From positions 12,157,001 to 12,221,000 of the forward strand of contig NC_089991.1 in the NCBI RefSeq assembly GCF_036417845.1: a stretch of 64,000 nt of DNA, read 5' to 3'. Source of the stretch: Apteryx mantelli. Its lineage: Eukaryota > Chordata > Aves > Apterygiformes > Apterygidae. The notes under the pieces were generated by a model. The model was not told the origin of the DNA. It searched no databases and saw only the letters and a program-made list of their open reading frames with translations. Positions 11,761 through 40,439 of the stretch are shown here, piece after piece. Positions within the stretch are counted from its first letter, which is position 1, and the number at the start of each line of letters is the position of its first letter. Made by a program: the position numbers and the translations under genes.

Positions 11761-12839
11761 AAACTGGCAGCCTTGGAGTTACTTAAGCCTTGTTTACATG
11801 CGTTTACTCCTCTTTATATAACAGCCTCGTCTTCTCCGGGAGCAGGAGGGCTTGCGCTGCCCCCGCTCACGCTGTCCCGGGGTCGCTGCAGCCGCCAGGA
11901 GCCTGGATGGCACCGCACAGCGCTCAGCTCGGAGGGGTGGAGAAGGAGCTGATTTCCATGCCATTTCATGCAGAAATGCCCCCGAGTGCAGTTATTTTAT
12001 ATAAATACTGACGATGCTGGAACAAAAAAGTTGGCTCTTTATTTTGATATGAAATTATTCATCTCGCATCCAGGGGCTGCATTCGGTAAACCTCAGTGTT
12101 TTATGACATAAACTGTCCTATTACGGAAACACATTTGCAAGCTTCTCTAAGGTAGAGATGAAAATGAAACCTTTCCTTGTTCCCAAGTGACCTTCTCTGT
12201 GGAAAATTTCAAGCCGTTTTTTTTTTTTTCATTCCACTAGAAAATGGAAACAGTTAGAAATCCTGACTTTCCCAGGAAAGCTGATTCCTGCAGCCCTGCT
12301 TATGACCTGCTAATTGCCACAGAGCACCAGGCAGAGATTTCCTATAAGCCAACTCTTCTATTTTTGAGCTAAATAATAAGAGCAAAACCAAAACAGAACA
12401 TGCATCTTGCAACCAAATGGTGTTTTTGGAAGGTCAAATCTCTGCTTCCCCTTTTGCTTCCTGAAGAGCGCGCAGACTCTCTCTTCTCTACACTGAGTCC
12501 TTCTGCAACTTTCTCTCATTCTGAAAATCTGGAAATTCTGCTTTTTGCTATGCTGATTAGCACCTAAAAGTTATATCAGAGCTTTACTCACTGAACTGCT
12601 CGGGATTCATTTTCATAGGAATGATCCTGAAGCAGTAAATGCTACACTTTTTTACAACACCCTTTTCTCCCCTACAAGCCCCTTCTTCTAGGATTCCTGC
12701 ATTTGTTCTTTCAGAAGAGCACAGATGGGTCTTCACTCCCAAAATGTAACCACAATACATTTATAAAATCCACAAAGAAACGGTGGCAGGCTGATCGTGA
12801 AGGCAAACTCGCAGTTTGCTCCAGGAGATTCGCCCGGGA

Positions 12840-13680
12840 CAGGGTTCTGGGTGACAGATCTTCCCCGAGCTAATGACACTAACTGGACTCCTTTAAGGGC
12901 CGTGCCACCCGTCCGTGCGTGGTGGAGGCAAAGGCCACGCTGGCTCGGCAGCCTGGCGGCAGAGCACGCGATTCACCCGCAGGCCAAAGCGCGCAGAGAG
13001 GTGGCGGCAAACCGCGCGCAGAAAAGGCACCGCCAGGTACTCGTCCGCCCCCGGAGCCGGGCAGCTGTGCCGCTGCCGCAAGCCGGGCGGCCCACGATTT
13101 ACGCTCCCCTTGCCCCAAACCCCCCCTAGTCCCTGTGCTTGGCGGGAAGGGGGGCAGCTCCGCACCGAAGCCCCCCGCATCGCTCCTCGAGTCTTCGAGG
13201 TGCTTCGCTCTCCCCCTTCCTCAGGTCTCGGCTGCAGTTTGGGTGGCTGGAAGAGGTTCCTGCTGGCCCTGCAAGAGCTCTTGTCCTTGCGCAAGAAGGA
13301 CATCGAATTATCAGGCCAGACGTAGCGATAGAAATGCTGGAGTTGAAGGAAGAAGGACCAGGTTAGAGGAAGAGGAAGATATGCCCGTGAAAGCTCATCT
13401 GGGAAAAAAAGATCTGCGCAGAAGTAGACAACGGCAGAGAGAGGGGGAGCGACGAGCCGCCCCGCTGGGCAGCACGGCCTGGGGCAGCGTGCTGGTCCTG
13501 GCGGCTCTGGGCTGCTGGGCAGGGCATGTTCCCCGCAGGAGCACCCAGCCGTAGCCCCTCGCAGCCCTGCGCGCCCTCGCTGGGCACCGCCGCGCTCTGA
13601 CGCCCCGACAGCCCCGCTGATCCCAGCAGAGTTGCTCCCAGATGGCGCCTGGTGAATTAGGAGCTGGGCTCCTCCGACAT
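12840..13680. promoter_or_regulatory. CpG-island-like block
   Basis: CpG-dense sequence with no supportable exon chain. A short plus-strand peptide ending LLSLRKKDIELSGQT at 13,325 is mildly protein-like, but has no splice partner that I can identify. Confidence 0.3.
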
Positions 13681-15748
13681 TTAGCACCCTCCTTTGACTC
13701 CTTCGGGCAGGGAATGAGCAGGACGAGCTGGGCACTGGACCAGACCCGGCCAGGGCAGGGTTAGAGGGTAGATAAGAGGGCAGGATAGAGACATCACTGC
13801 AGACGAGGGCCCTGCCATCCGCAGCCGCCCTGTCCCCTGCTCGTCCTCATTTGCAGTTTCCTCTGCGGTGCCTTTGACAGGTGGGTGGGAGCGAAACGGG
13901 AAAAGCAAAAAGGGAAGAGATGAGGGAGGCAGCACCTACTCTTCCTGCTGGGGCAAGGAGCCAAGAGCAAGGGCTGGCACGGGAGCGGGGCGGCGCAGCC
14001 TGGCGAGTCCCCACGCGGCAGTGACGGCGTCACCCCCGGCCGCGCTTGCTCAGGCATGCGGCTGTACAGTAGCTTGTGAACACCAAGATTTGGCTGAGCC
14101 CAGCGTAACAGCCGATTACAAACGAAACACAAGATGGTAGAGTTCCTGAACGGGCCCCACTCCCACATGCTCACCGGTCTCGCAGTGTTATCGGAGCAGC
14201 TGTTGCATTTCTCAGTCATACTCAGGCCATGGCTTGCCTGCTCGGGAACAGCAGGTGACAGGGCTGCAAGGCTGGGCTGGTACACCCTGTGCTCTGCGCG
14301 CCCACGGCGATGGAGGCTACCTGGCTCTCAGAGCAAAGAAATGCAAGCAACAGTGCTGAAACAGCTGGAATAGTTGCAGCTGCGTTTAGTGCAGGGATGA
14401 AGAGCACAACCGCATCACACTTGCTTCCAGGAACAACCCTCAAGGGGGAAGGTAAGTGGTTTTTCCAGGGTGTCTCGCAGGGGATGTGAGAGGCTTGCAG
14501 ACTCCCTGTGGCTGGCCCAGGAGTGTCTCAGAGAAGCTATGAGCTCTCCTCATCTGGGAGAGGGACTGGGTGATGGGACCCCCACAAAGACACGGCCCTC
14601 ACGTTGCCATGTTACCTGACACCAAACCCCTTGGAAGTGATGGAGCTTGCAGCAACATAGAAGTGGAATCATGTCCTGAGAGTGGGGCCCTATGGCTCTT
14701 CCATCTCTGACTACTTGGGTATGTCACCGGTGGCCACACGCAGCCTACTCACTTCTCGCAAGGAGAGGATGTTGACTTTGCCTCCCCTCCATGGGATCTC
14801 TTGCCAAAAGGGGATATTCGGCTGCCTTTGAAACACCGATGAAGCACCTGTGAAGCACTGAGGCAAGCTTATAGCATCCTTCACCGAAGATGACAGTCTC
14901 ATCACCCATCCTGGTGCTACCCCACTGACAATGGGGACAAATCTGACCTTGCTTTTAGCTGTGCTCCCTTCTCAGAAGTGTGTGGCTCATACATGAACAC
15001 CCATGGAAAAGGAGATCTCCAAGTATTTTATGTGGGACTTGCTCCCAAGACTGAGTGACAATGTTCTGCCAACCTCTTAGCCAAGGTGTTTGGCTCCAGA
15101 GAGTAAAATGAGCCAGATACTGATCTGGGTTCTCCCCCCTCATCTCTCCAGTTTCCAGGTCTTCAGGCATAAGCACAGTTACGTGAGCAATGAGATAACA
15201 TTACATTTCAGCTCTGTGTCCAGCCAATCCATGTGATGATAGTCAACTCATTTCTCTAGGAATGACGTTGTCTCCAGCAAAGCCTGCATGACTCAGAAAG
15301 GAAAATATTAAAGTTTTCTTTAAAGGAAAATACTAAAGTTTTCTTTAGTTCCCTAACCCTCTTTACATCTGATCCTCCTTTCTGAGAGAGTCAGGGCTTC
15401 TGTGAGCTCTCAACCAGCTGAGTTTCAGGACTCAAAAATGACACCACGTAATTTATGTGCTTGCTCCCTGCCCAACGCCTAGTCAGCACAGCTCAGACCT
15501 CGAACACCGGACATCAAGGAGCAGTGAGGCAATCTGCTTGCACCTGTTGGAGAGAAAACCAGGCACAGGGCAGCTCCCTTGCTGGATACAGAGACCTGAC
15601 CCTTCTGAAAGAGAAGGTGCTTATTATAAAAGACAAGCTGTGACTACAGACAAAACGTCTCCCGCATCACCTGCTTCCCCTTCCTTTTGCTTCATTTACC
15701 AGGACTGGCTTTGAACTGTATGTGGCAAATGGAGAAACCTAGTGGTTG

Positions 15749-15846
15749 AATATTATTTCAATAATATAATATTGATATATTACTGAAATATATATATATA
15801 ATAGAGAAATATGATATAGAAATATATATAGATATAGAAATATTAC
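15749..15846. repeat. AT-rich microsatellite, (TA)n and ATATAGAA variants
   Basis: About 100 bases of almost pure A/T, with (AT)n, AATAT and ATATAGAA variants. A simple-sequence tract of no evident function. Confidence 0.8.
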
Positions 15847-16113
15847 AGTGCAAAGAAGGCAGAAATTCCAGGAAGCCGATGTGTTTGTTGACGTGCTGGG
15901 AGGGGTATGATGCAAATGACTCCCTGCATGTTATTTGCACGTACTGAAGAGTAAAAATAATTGGTTGGGCCAAGTCTTAAAGACAGTGGTTGCAGACAAG
16001 CCTGGATCCAGCCACGTCACTGCTAAAAGGGTGCTGTAAATGATGGGGGCAGGAGCAGGACTGCACAGACGCCGAGGCTGGATCTGGTCCTGGCTCTTTG
16101 CCTGGTCACCAAA

Positions 16114-16160
16114 GCAAACAACCAAACAACAACAACAGCAACAGCAAACAAAAGAAAACA
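16114..16160. repeat. (CAA)n / (CAACAG)n simple repeat
   Basis: An A/C-rich tract of imperfect CAA and CAG triplets. A simple repeat in intergenic sequence. Confidence 0.7.
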
Positions 16161-16920
16161 GGGCCTTATCCTGTTCAGGCTGCACCTGCTCGTATAAATG
16201 TGTGCCCCTGTCAGCCCAGCCTGGCCCTTGCTGACGCATTTCTACTTCTGGTCTTTTGAAACAGGGAAAGTGGTTTGTCCCTCTGTGCAGCAGGACTTGC
16301 AGGTCCAGCGGAGGCTGCCGCCGCGGTGCACAGGCAGGCTGGTGGGAGGAGCAGGGATATCTGCCTGTAAAAGAGGGCATGACACTCGCGGTGTATATTC
16401 CTGTTTAGCAAGTGCTTGTGGTGCCTCTGAAGATATCCTAACAGCACTCAGGTCGCTTACGTCTGCACAGAGAAGGCAATGCCCACATGTAGGTGCTGTC
16501 ACCTCTGTGTCACTCCTTAATCCCAAATGTGTCAAATATGAATGCCAACATTGGCAGCAAATATTTACTAAAACGGATCAAATTAATCACTGATATGAAA
16601 TCACTGATTCCCATGATATGTTGCGCTGTTAACAAGCTGGACCACATTAACGAGGCTGTACAAGAGCCCAAACACAACCAGAGTGTGCGGATGAGAGCCA
16701 CAGGAGGAAGAGCTGAATTCTATCGTAACGATACCTGGAATTCCCCACCCTAAACTGCCCCTGGGCTGCTTCCCACTTTAAAGTAATAGAAAAAAAAATC
16801 TATTGCGCTTTGCAAATAGTGGCTAAAGTCAATGTGATCTGTTCTGCATTATGCAAAACACGAAGTCCTCCTCTGGCCAGCCAAATGGTTCGCATTAAGC
16901 ATTTAAAGCTTTCTTCTTTT

Positions 16921-17106
16921 TTTCTTTTTTCTTCCCCCCCCCCCCCCCAGTATATGCCGAGTCAGCACAAACACATCAGCAGCAAGCGAAAGTGTTCGGA
17001 GTTCAGAAATAGCTCAGCTCTCTATGGAATGAAGAAAACAAATCGTTCTTGCACTGGCAGTAATGAAGCCTGGCTTCCAATGGATTTGCGTGTCGTGGCT
17101 GATTGA
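16921..17106 (+). other. Pyrimidine tract with C15 followed by an acceptor AG and a 51-codon open stretch
   Basis: A long T-rich then C15 tract (C run at 16,934-16,948) ends in AG at 16,949-16,950. After it the frame is open from YMPSQHKHISSKRKCSEF to a stop at 17,106. The shape is that of a terminal exon behind a very strong polypyrimidine tract. No family is recognised, no partner exon is found, and a homopolymer next to AG is a common coincidence. Confidence 0.15.
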
Positions 17107-18926
17107 TTTTTAACTGCGTTATGCAAAGGCAGCAGCATGTCCTCACTGTTTACGAGGTGCTGGAGAACCCACACGTGCGAGGAGGCTTGCTCAGTGAGCC
17201 AGGAGGTGAAGAACAGAACAAGGCAGCTCCTCCAGGGAGCAGCCCAGTATCTCCCTGAGGATCTGGCTGGGGCAATGTAGGACATTACTCTCCTCACCCA
17301 ACATTAACTCCCTGTGGCAGAGCGTTGCTGCTCCCAAGGTGAGCCACACAACCAGGTTATGGAGCACTCTTCATGCATGTCATTGCGAAGTCAGCCACGT
17401 TAGCTAAAATCACCCTCATTTTATGGCTCAGGGACCATAAATGTGTTCTTCTTGAACCCTCTGGGTGTCCTACAGCCTGTTTCCACCACAGCTGGGCAGG
17501 GAATCCGGGGTAACAGACTGGAGACAACTCCCTGGTGGCAATTGCACCTCCAGTACGCATGCACCACTGGCCCCAGGGAGGGTCCTAAATGCTCGCATGG
17601 AAAAGCAGAGGGCTGTGAAGTCTGGGGGCCCACAGTTCATGTCCTCTCTCAACCTGCAGCTTTGTGTTACCCTGGCTGTCCTGGTTCTAGCACTGGCAAG
17701 AACTAGAACATGAGAGGACTGGGTCTGGTGTAAATGAGCCTTGGACATCTGAGACATGCCCATGGGAGAACTCCTAGGGCAAGAGATGTGGCTGGCCCCT
17801 CTGGGAGGGTGGCTAAAGGTTGATCTGGCACTGAAGCAGATGGGGAAGCTGGAGAACGTCCCCCGCAGGGCAGCGTCCTGCACAGCCCCGCAATGCTCCC
17901 AGCGGCGACTGTAGTCCCTGGAGCTGCGCTCAGACACCATGAAGGGATCCAGCGCTGGGGAAGGAAGCCCTTGGGGCTGCGCTGCTAACCCGCGCTGGAG
18001 CTTTCACCACTCTGAAGGGATGATTTAAAGACACTGAGCAAATTGTGAGTCCTCCAAAGGCCACAGAAAATATTTACTTTTCAAGCTTTTGAAACTATTC
18101 GTGACCTGTTTAATGAAATCATAGCAGATTTTGAAACAAGCCCTGCTCCATACTCCAAACCCCCGTGGACCACTCCCTTACTGGGGCATGGGTTTCACCA
18201 GCACTCCTTTCTGGTGATCTCCCACCCTGTGCATCCCTTCCACTGTGTGGGGGGGATTTGCTTTTGGGGACAGAAAAGAGCCTTTGGGATATGTGGATCT
18301 CCCTCACATGAAGTTTGATCTACTGAGCTGGAGAGTTACCAGCTTTCAGCTATTCCTCCCAGCACCTACAGAGCTGCTGGCCTCTCAGCGTTACCGCTGT
18401 CCAGCGAGGGATGCATCGCCCTTGTGCCACGGAGCCCGTGCTGGGGCTCTGTGAGTGGGAAGCGGATTTTCCCCGCACTGGTCCAGCTCTGGATACACAG
18501 AGCGCCGGTGGGAGATGCTCTTCATGGCACCATGCCTCAGTTTCCCACCCGGATTGGAGGGAAACCGCTTTCCCCCCAAACACTCTGCCAGTGATGGGTC
18601 TGTATGGCGGGGTCTGCAAAGTGGCGCGCCCCAGCCTCACCAGCCCCGGCTGGTCTGGAGCACCCTAAACACCCCCTGTGCCTCAGCTCTGCTCTGCAGC
18701 CCCCAAACACCCGCAGCGCCCCATGCCCCGGAGCACCCCGTGCCCCGCACCCCGGCCCTGCCCTGGGGAGCCCCAGGTACCCCCAGCATGCTGCACCCCA
18801 GGCTGGCTCCAAAACACCCCGGCTCTGCCCCGGAGCGCTCCACACCCCACAGACACCGCGGGCTGGCTCCGAAGTGTCCCAGCCCCACTCTGGAGCATCC
18901 CGAATCCCCCGGCCCCCCACGTCCGG

Positions 18927-19322
18927 TGCTGCTCCGGGGCGCCCCGCATCCCCCCGCCCCGCTGCTCCGGGGCGCCCCGCATCCCCCCGCCCCGCTGCTC
19001 CGGGGCGCCCCGCATCCCCCCGCCCCGCTGCTCCGAGGCGCCCAGCATCCCCCCGCCCCGCTGCTCCGGGGCGCCCCGCATCCCCCCGCCCCGCTGCTCC
19101 GGGGAGCCCCGCATCCCCCGGCCCCGCTGCTCCGGGGAGCCCCGCATCCCCCCGCCCCGCTGCTCCGGGGCGCCCCGCATCCCCCCGCCCCGCTGCTCCG
19201 GGGAGCCCCGCATCCCCCGGCCCCGCTGCTCCGGGGAGCCCCGCATCCCCCCGCCCCGCTGCTCCGGGGCGCCCCGCATCCCCCCGCCCCGCAGCTCCGG
19301 GGCGCCCCACATCCCCCCGCCG
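18927..19322. repeat. 33-bp GC-rich minisatellite, about 12 units, upstream of the LONRF promoter
   Basis: Units of the form CCCCGCTGCTCCGGGGCGCC followed by CCGCATCCCCCCG repeat head to tail. Point variants occur, including GGAGCC for GGCGCC in several units. The GGGGCGCCCC core of most units is a perfect palindrome. The period is a multiple of 3 without stops, which makes long repetitive open frames in all frames (for example a repeating APLLRGAPHPP); these are not genes. The array ends about 35 bases before the (GGGGC)n promoter array. Confidence 0.92.
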
Positions 19323-19339
19323 GGGCCCCGCGGCGGCTC

Positions 19340-19558
19340 CCCGTTACGAAACGCGGCCGGGGCGGGGCGGGGCGGGGCGGGGCGGGGCGGGCGGCAGCCA
19401 ATGGGGCCCCGGCGCCGCCGCCGCCGCCGCCGGTTGCGTCGGGGGGCCCCGGCGGGGCGGGAGCAGCGCTCGGAGCCGCCCCGCGCAGCGCAGCCCCGCA
19501 GCCGCCGGGCCGATGGGCTGAGCCGGGCCGGGCCGCAGGCAGCGCCGGCCCGAGGGCG
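19340..19558 (+). promoter_or_regulatory. CpG-island promoter and 5' leader of the LONRF-family gene
   Basis: At 19,359-19,394 about seven overlapping GGGGCGGGG Sp1-type boxes stand in tandem. A CCAAT box follows at 19,398-19,402 and a (CCG)n run at about 19,413-19,433. No TATA box is seen. The CpG island continues through exon 1 to about 20.1 kb. The start of transcription cannot be fixed, but probably lies between the CCAAT box and the ATG at 19,559. Confidence 0.7.
19513..19521 (+). promoter_or_regulatory. Minimal upstream ORF (Met-Gly-stop) in the LONRF leader
   Basis: ATG GGC TGA lies 38 bases before the main start codon, in another frame. If the leader includes it, this very short uORF could lower or regulate translation of the main frame. 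Whether it is transcribed depends on the unknown start site. Confidence 0.35.
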
Positions 19559-36043
<16,485 letters not shown>

Positions 36044-37213
36044 GGAGCCTGCTGGGCACCCGGTGCCATCTGCGCCAGGGAGAGCTCCACCCAGCTGGTT
36101 TCCTTATGCGTTTCTTCATGGTTTTAGCACGCTGGATTCCCCCAAAGCAACCTCAGCAACAAGCTGGGCACCTGCCTCGCTAGGAGTGCGGAGGCAGCCA
36201 GCAGCGATACCGTGCTGTCCACATAAGCTGCTTCGGTGCCATGGGCAAGCTGCGCCACCGGCAGGGAAGGCGAGTCCCACAGCGGGGACCAGGCCAGAGA
36301 ACTGGGTTGTGTCCCGGGAACCAAAATCTCTTGCTGAGCTGCTTTGGCGCCAAGGAGGTCTCTCCATAGGGCGCAGGAATGAGCACCAGGATGCCCTTGG
36401 GTTGGGCTCTTCCTCTTTGAAGAGCAACATAGCTTTTTAGTAAAAGGGCCTGCCCTGCACAGCAGGGGAGGGGGCATTTAGATGCTTGGGAGAGGCTATG
36501 CTGGGATGCGGAGAGGTCCGTACGGCTTTTCCAGACCTTGGGAGCTGAAGGTTCAGCCTCCATTTACGAGTCTGACTCGATCATCCTTCAAACCAGAAGA
36601 AAGGGTAAATTAAACAATCTGAATCTCACAGTTCTGCTTCTGATGGTCTCCTTGGCCACACGGCAAAAAGACGTGGCTCTCCAAGCACATCTCTCTCTGC
36701 ATGTCCCTTCCTCTGGGTCCGCTCAGCTCCCTGCCTGCCTTCGCCGTGCTGGACTTGCCGCGAGCATCCCTGGTACGGAGCTGTGCGGGGATGCTGCGGC
36801 TGCCTGGCCTGATGGCCGAGGAGACCGCTCTCCTGAAACGTGGTGTGGGAAGGGAGGAGTTTGGTGGTGTTAGTGCTGTCTCCTAACTCAAAGATGGCAG
36901 TTCTGGATCCTGGTTGGGCTCAGACTGCAGTTTCTGACCTGGTCGCAGGGTGTGGGCTTGAAGGAACCAGCCATGCAGGAGCGCTAGGCCCGGCAGCGTT
37001 TTTGGGAGACTTTCTGCTCCTTCAATAGTGCAGTTCTGTGTTCAGTGTTTCCTGGGAACTTTCTGCCTCCTCAGGAGGAAATCGATCTGAGCAGCAGCTG
37101 TGCCTGGTCAGGGACCTCCAGAACAATTCAGACAGATATAAGTCAAGGGGGCCAAATCTCCGGGAGGCCCGGGAAGGGCAGTACGCAGGGGTCGCGGCTG
37201 TGAACCCCGCATC

Positions 37214-37230
37214 GGGGGGGGGGGGGGGGG
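37214..37230. repeat. Poly-G tract (G17)
   Basis: A pure run of 17 G inside the presumed 3'UTR. It could form a quadruplex or slip; its length in the assembly may be unreliable. Confidence 0.9.
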
Positions 37231-38263
37231 AAGTGCTGGCTGCATGTGCCTGGCTGCTGCTCGTTGCTGAATACAGGGGGAAGAGTAACGCCTGCCCATG
37301 CAGGCTGGGCCTCTCCTCCATAGAAATCCTGAAGGTTTGGGATTTTTGTCTCCCATTGATAATTTCAGTGGGTTTGAGTTGAAATTTAGGAATAATATCC
37401 ACTTAGTGAGTTGTTGGATTAAATTTTTTCCAGACTCTTATCTCTGCCTTTCCCATATGCTCCACACACCCTCTGGGGGCTCTGTGAGCTGTTATATGTG
37501 TGTGGGAGAGAAAATCAGGTTGGGGCTACAGTGCTCTTTACTGCGTGTGAATCGTCTCAGCATCCGTCTGTGCCCTGCAAGCGCTGGGTCCTGCTCCTGC
37601 CTGGGTTAGTCTGCCCTGACCTCTGGGGTAGGGGGCTCCGCTCAGGTGGGGACCTGCTCCCGATGGCCACCTTTTCACTTCCCGCTCTCTCCAGGATCCA
37701 GAGGTTTCACTCCCTGCTCTCCAACAAAGTGCCTCCCTGGAGTGAGGGTCGGGCTGAGCTCTTGCTCCTGAGGGACCGCAAGGAGAGCAGAGTGGCTGAG
37801 GGCAACGTGAAGCTGGATTTGCTCCTCTGCCTTCAAGCTGTGTCCTCCCCTGCTTTGCTGCTGTTTCTCTGGAGCAGCGTGACTCCCCGAAGGGGCTGCA
37901 GGCTCCTCAGGAGCTGCCGGGCTGTCTGACCGGAGCAAGCAGGAGAGGCGAAGGCAGGACTCCCTGCAGCTGTCCCAGGGCGGCTGCGCACGGGTGGTAG
38001 AGCATGCTGCTTCCTCACCACTGAATTTTGGGAAGTGCCTTTCTTTTCTGTAGGGTAGGTGTGAGCTCAGGGGGAAGCGTGTGACCGTCCCATGCCGGGA
38101 GGGCTCCAGGTTAGCATTTGGAGAGAGCCAGGGCCCGGAGCCACTTCTGCCTGGCCTGTTCCAGGAAGGGACTTGTGCAAATCACTTCAGTTTGCTTGGA
38201 GTGTCTCTGGGATTTGTATTAGTATTTTCTCTCTTTGAATTAAGTTTTCTTGCTGGTCATTGA

Positions 38264-38269
38264 AATAAA
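38264..38269 (+). terminator. Polyadenylation signal AATAAA, probable end of the LONRF mRNA
   Basis: TGAAATAAAGG is followed by a T-rich run and then GTTGGTGGTGGTGGTCG, a strong GT-rich downstream element. It is the first well-formed signal found after the stop at 36,043. Confidence 0.6.
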
Positions 38270-38290
38270 GGCCTATTTTTTTTTGTTGGT

Positions 38291-40090
38291 GGTGGTGGTC
38301 GACCTTTTGGTTGCACTTTGAGCACAAGGCTCCTGATGAAACTGCTTGTGCATCACCAGGGAGCTTCAGGGGCACATGGAGAAGTGATGTGCTGGCCCAC
38401 AGATGGCACCTGAGAAGCACCCAGTGAACACAGTCTGGCAAGGGCGGACAGCAGCAAGGAGAGAGAAAAAGAAAAAAAAAAACAGATGGTTTGGCCCAGA
38501 GAAAGAGGTCGTGTGAAAATGAGCCAAGAGGACTGGTTCCTGCCCGTTGCTGCAGTTAGAGACTTTGGGGAAGGACGGAAAGTGGGGCAGACCTGGCTGG
38601 TGGAGATGCCAACTGACGGTCCTCCATGGTGACGTTTGTTCCTGCCTCCAGGAACGGGGCTGAGTGGGACGGCCATCCTCCGCACCGCGCTGCGCTGCGT
38701 TGTGCTGAGGAGCCTGGAGCAGCGCAGGCGATGCCCCGGGGAAGCCCGGCTCTCCCCCACCTCGGGCCCGCAGCATCCTGGGGCCGGGCCCCAGGCTTTC
38801 TCCAAACCCAATGAAGAAAGAGGAAAGAAGTTTGTTGTGGGAACAGCCCAGCTGCCAGCTTCCTCCCACTCTGCGGAGTGGGGGGGGGGGGGGGGCGGGG
38901 GGGAGTGTGAAAGGAGCCACTGTCGTTTACAGAAAAGGGTTTAAAAATAAAACAAACCACAATCCTCTCGAGGAGGAGAGGATCTGCCGAGCTGCTGTGG
39001 GCCCGGATCCATCGTCCTGCTGGGGTTTAGCTGCGGTGGCTGAAGACGATGCCACGTCCTCCGGAGCTCGGGGCATAAACTGTCGCTGCGGCTCAACCCG
39101 GCGCTGGGCACGACTGAGCACCAGGGTGTCGCAGCAGGTAAACGCACCGCGCTGGCCAGAGGCGCCTCTCGGGACCAGACAGTGCAGATGCACCGCGCAG
39201 CCTCGTCGTTCAGCCCAACACGTCCTGGCAGAGCTTGTCAAGCTAGAGCGATGCCTTCCCTCCTTATTTTGGTGGGGGGACCTTCCTCTTTTGCCCCCCT
39301 CTCCCTCCCAGCCCCTGCCCTCCCCGCTGGCTCTTGCAGCCCAGGTTTTGGGCCCTGCCGTGCAGCTGGCGTGTGCCCGTGTGCGCAGGAGGCTGGAGCT
39401 GGCACCGGCTCCCTTTGCCGTGTTGTCCTGCTCCCACTAGATGTCAGGAAGAGGCTGAGCGTGGGCGAGGGGGACGGCACGGCGCGGGGACCAGGCGCAG
39501 GCATCAGCCGGGAGAGGAGGCACCCCCTTGTCCCAGCATGCAGCCGGGGCGCAGCGGCGTCCTACGACCCCTCGCGCACGCAGACCCGGCGTGTGGGGCC
39601 GTCTCAGCCGAACTGGGACGACGGGTTGTTGCGCTGAACACAAATGCAGTCGGGGGGACCAGCTGTGTCCTCGCTCTGTACTGCACCGGGGGACAGGGCA
39701 GGGCTGCAGCCCTGCTAGTCCTGCCCCAAAGCTCTGCCCAGACATGGGGACATCAGCGTTGCCACCACCCGCCGGGACCATGAGGTGGACGTTGGACTTG
39801 CCACTGCCTCCCACCAAACGTTTGCCTGGGATCAGATGCTCAGGGGTCCGTCTGGCGCTGGTGGAGGCTGGCAGCTACGGGGAGCGCCAGCACCTCCATG
39901 CCGGGCTCAGTGGTGCCGCACATGGCTCCTTTGCCTCCCCGACAGCAGCAAGAGCCGCGGGGAGGTGGGCCCAGTGCGACAAGTGCTCTGGCCTGCCTGC
40001 GCCTCCATGCACTGCTTTCTGCTGCTCGCATCCTCTGTCCTCCCTGTATTTTTCCATCTCTGCATACGCTCCTCCCCGGCTCATCCCAAC
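38291..40090. other. Intergenic stretch, no gene seen
   Basis: GC-rich in its second half (39.0-39.9 kb). It contains a poly-G tract interrupted by one C at 38,880-38,903. Open frames up to about 315 codons (39,528-40,475) have no domain and run across the MIR-like repeat that follows, so they are taken as chance. Confidence 0.4.
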
Positions 40091-40094
40091 AATA

Positions 40095-40255
40095 ACTAGT
40101 AATGATTTCTGGCCTTTATATAACACTTGTCATCAGTGCTTTTCAAAAGGAAGCCAATACCCTTATCTGGGTTTTACAGATGGGGAACCAAGGAAGGAAA
40201 GAGGCAGTATAACGCCCAAGGTCACCCAAACCCCTAGAAGTCCCAGGGCTCTCCG
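40095..40255 (-). repeat. MIR-like SINE remnant
   Basis: The segment CTTTATATAACACTTGTCAT, then GTTTTACAGATGGGGAACCA, then CGCCCAAGGTCACCCAAACC follows the reverse complement of the MIR core and 3' part (AGGTCACAC, TTTACAGATGGGGAAACTGA). The order and spacing fit. Well diverged. Confidence 0.6.
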
Positions 40256-40439
40256 AACATCCCCCTTCCCGCCTGTTCAGCTCTCCCAGGCCAGAGAGAT
40301 GTCTCCACGGCTGGGCTTCGCCTCTCCGGGCCAGCTGGAGGATCCGCTGGGAGGTGGCCCCATCCCACTGCCCAGCCGCCTCCTCCAGCTCCCCTGCCCT
40401 CGTCGCCAGCAATTTCGGTCCTTCCTGCTTGGCACTTTC

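Larger units (their letters stand above)
9930..18926. other. Nine kilobases with no supported gene
   Basis: GC-rich blocks at 10.9-11.8 and 12.8-13.7 kb alternate with AT-rich sequence. I find no domain, no splice-consistent exon chain and no RNA gene. Long frames, such as a 280-codon minus-strand one at 12,893-13,735, have the composition of CpG-rich DNA and no recognisable motif. A 23-bp direct duplication containing TAAAGTTTTCTTTA lies at 15,301-15,348. Confidence 0.4.
36044..38290 (+). other. Probable 3'UTR of the LONRF-family gene
   Basis: From the stop to the AATAAA at 38,264 there is no other gene feature and no earlier canonical AATAAA that I noticed. A G17 run lies at 37,214-37,230. 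The length, about 2.2 kb, is ordinary for vertebrate mRNAs, but an intergenic break within this stretch cannot be excluded without transcript data. Confidence 0.45.

Noticed and set aside
12893-13735. 280-codon minus-strand open frame
   Set aside because: GC-rich composition, no domain, overlapped by open frames on the other strand; typical of CpG-rich DNA.
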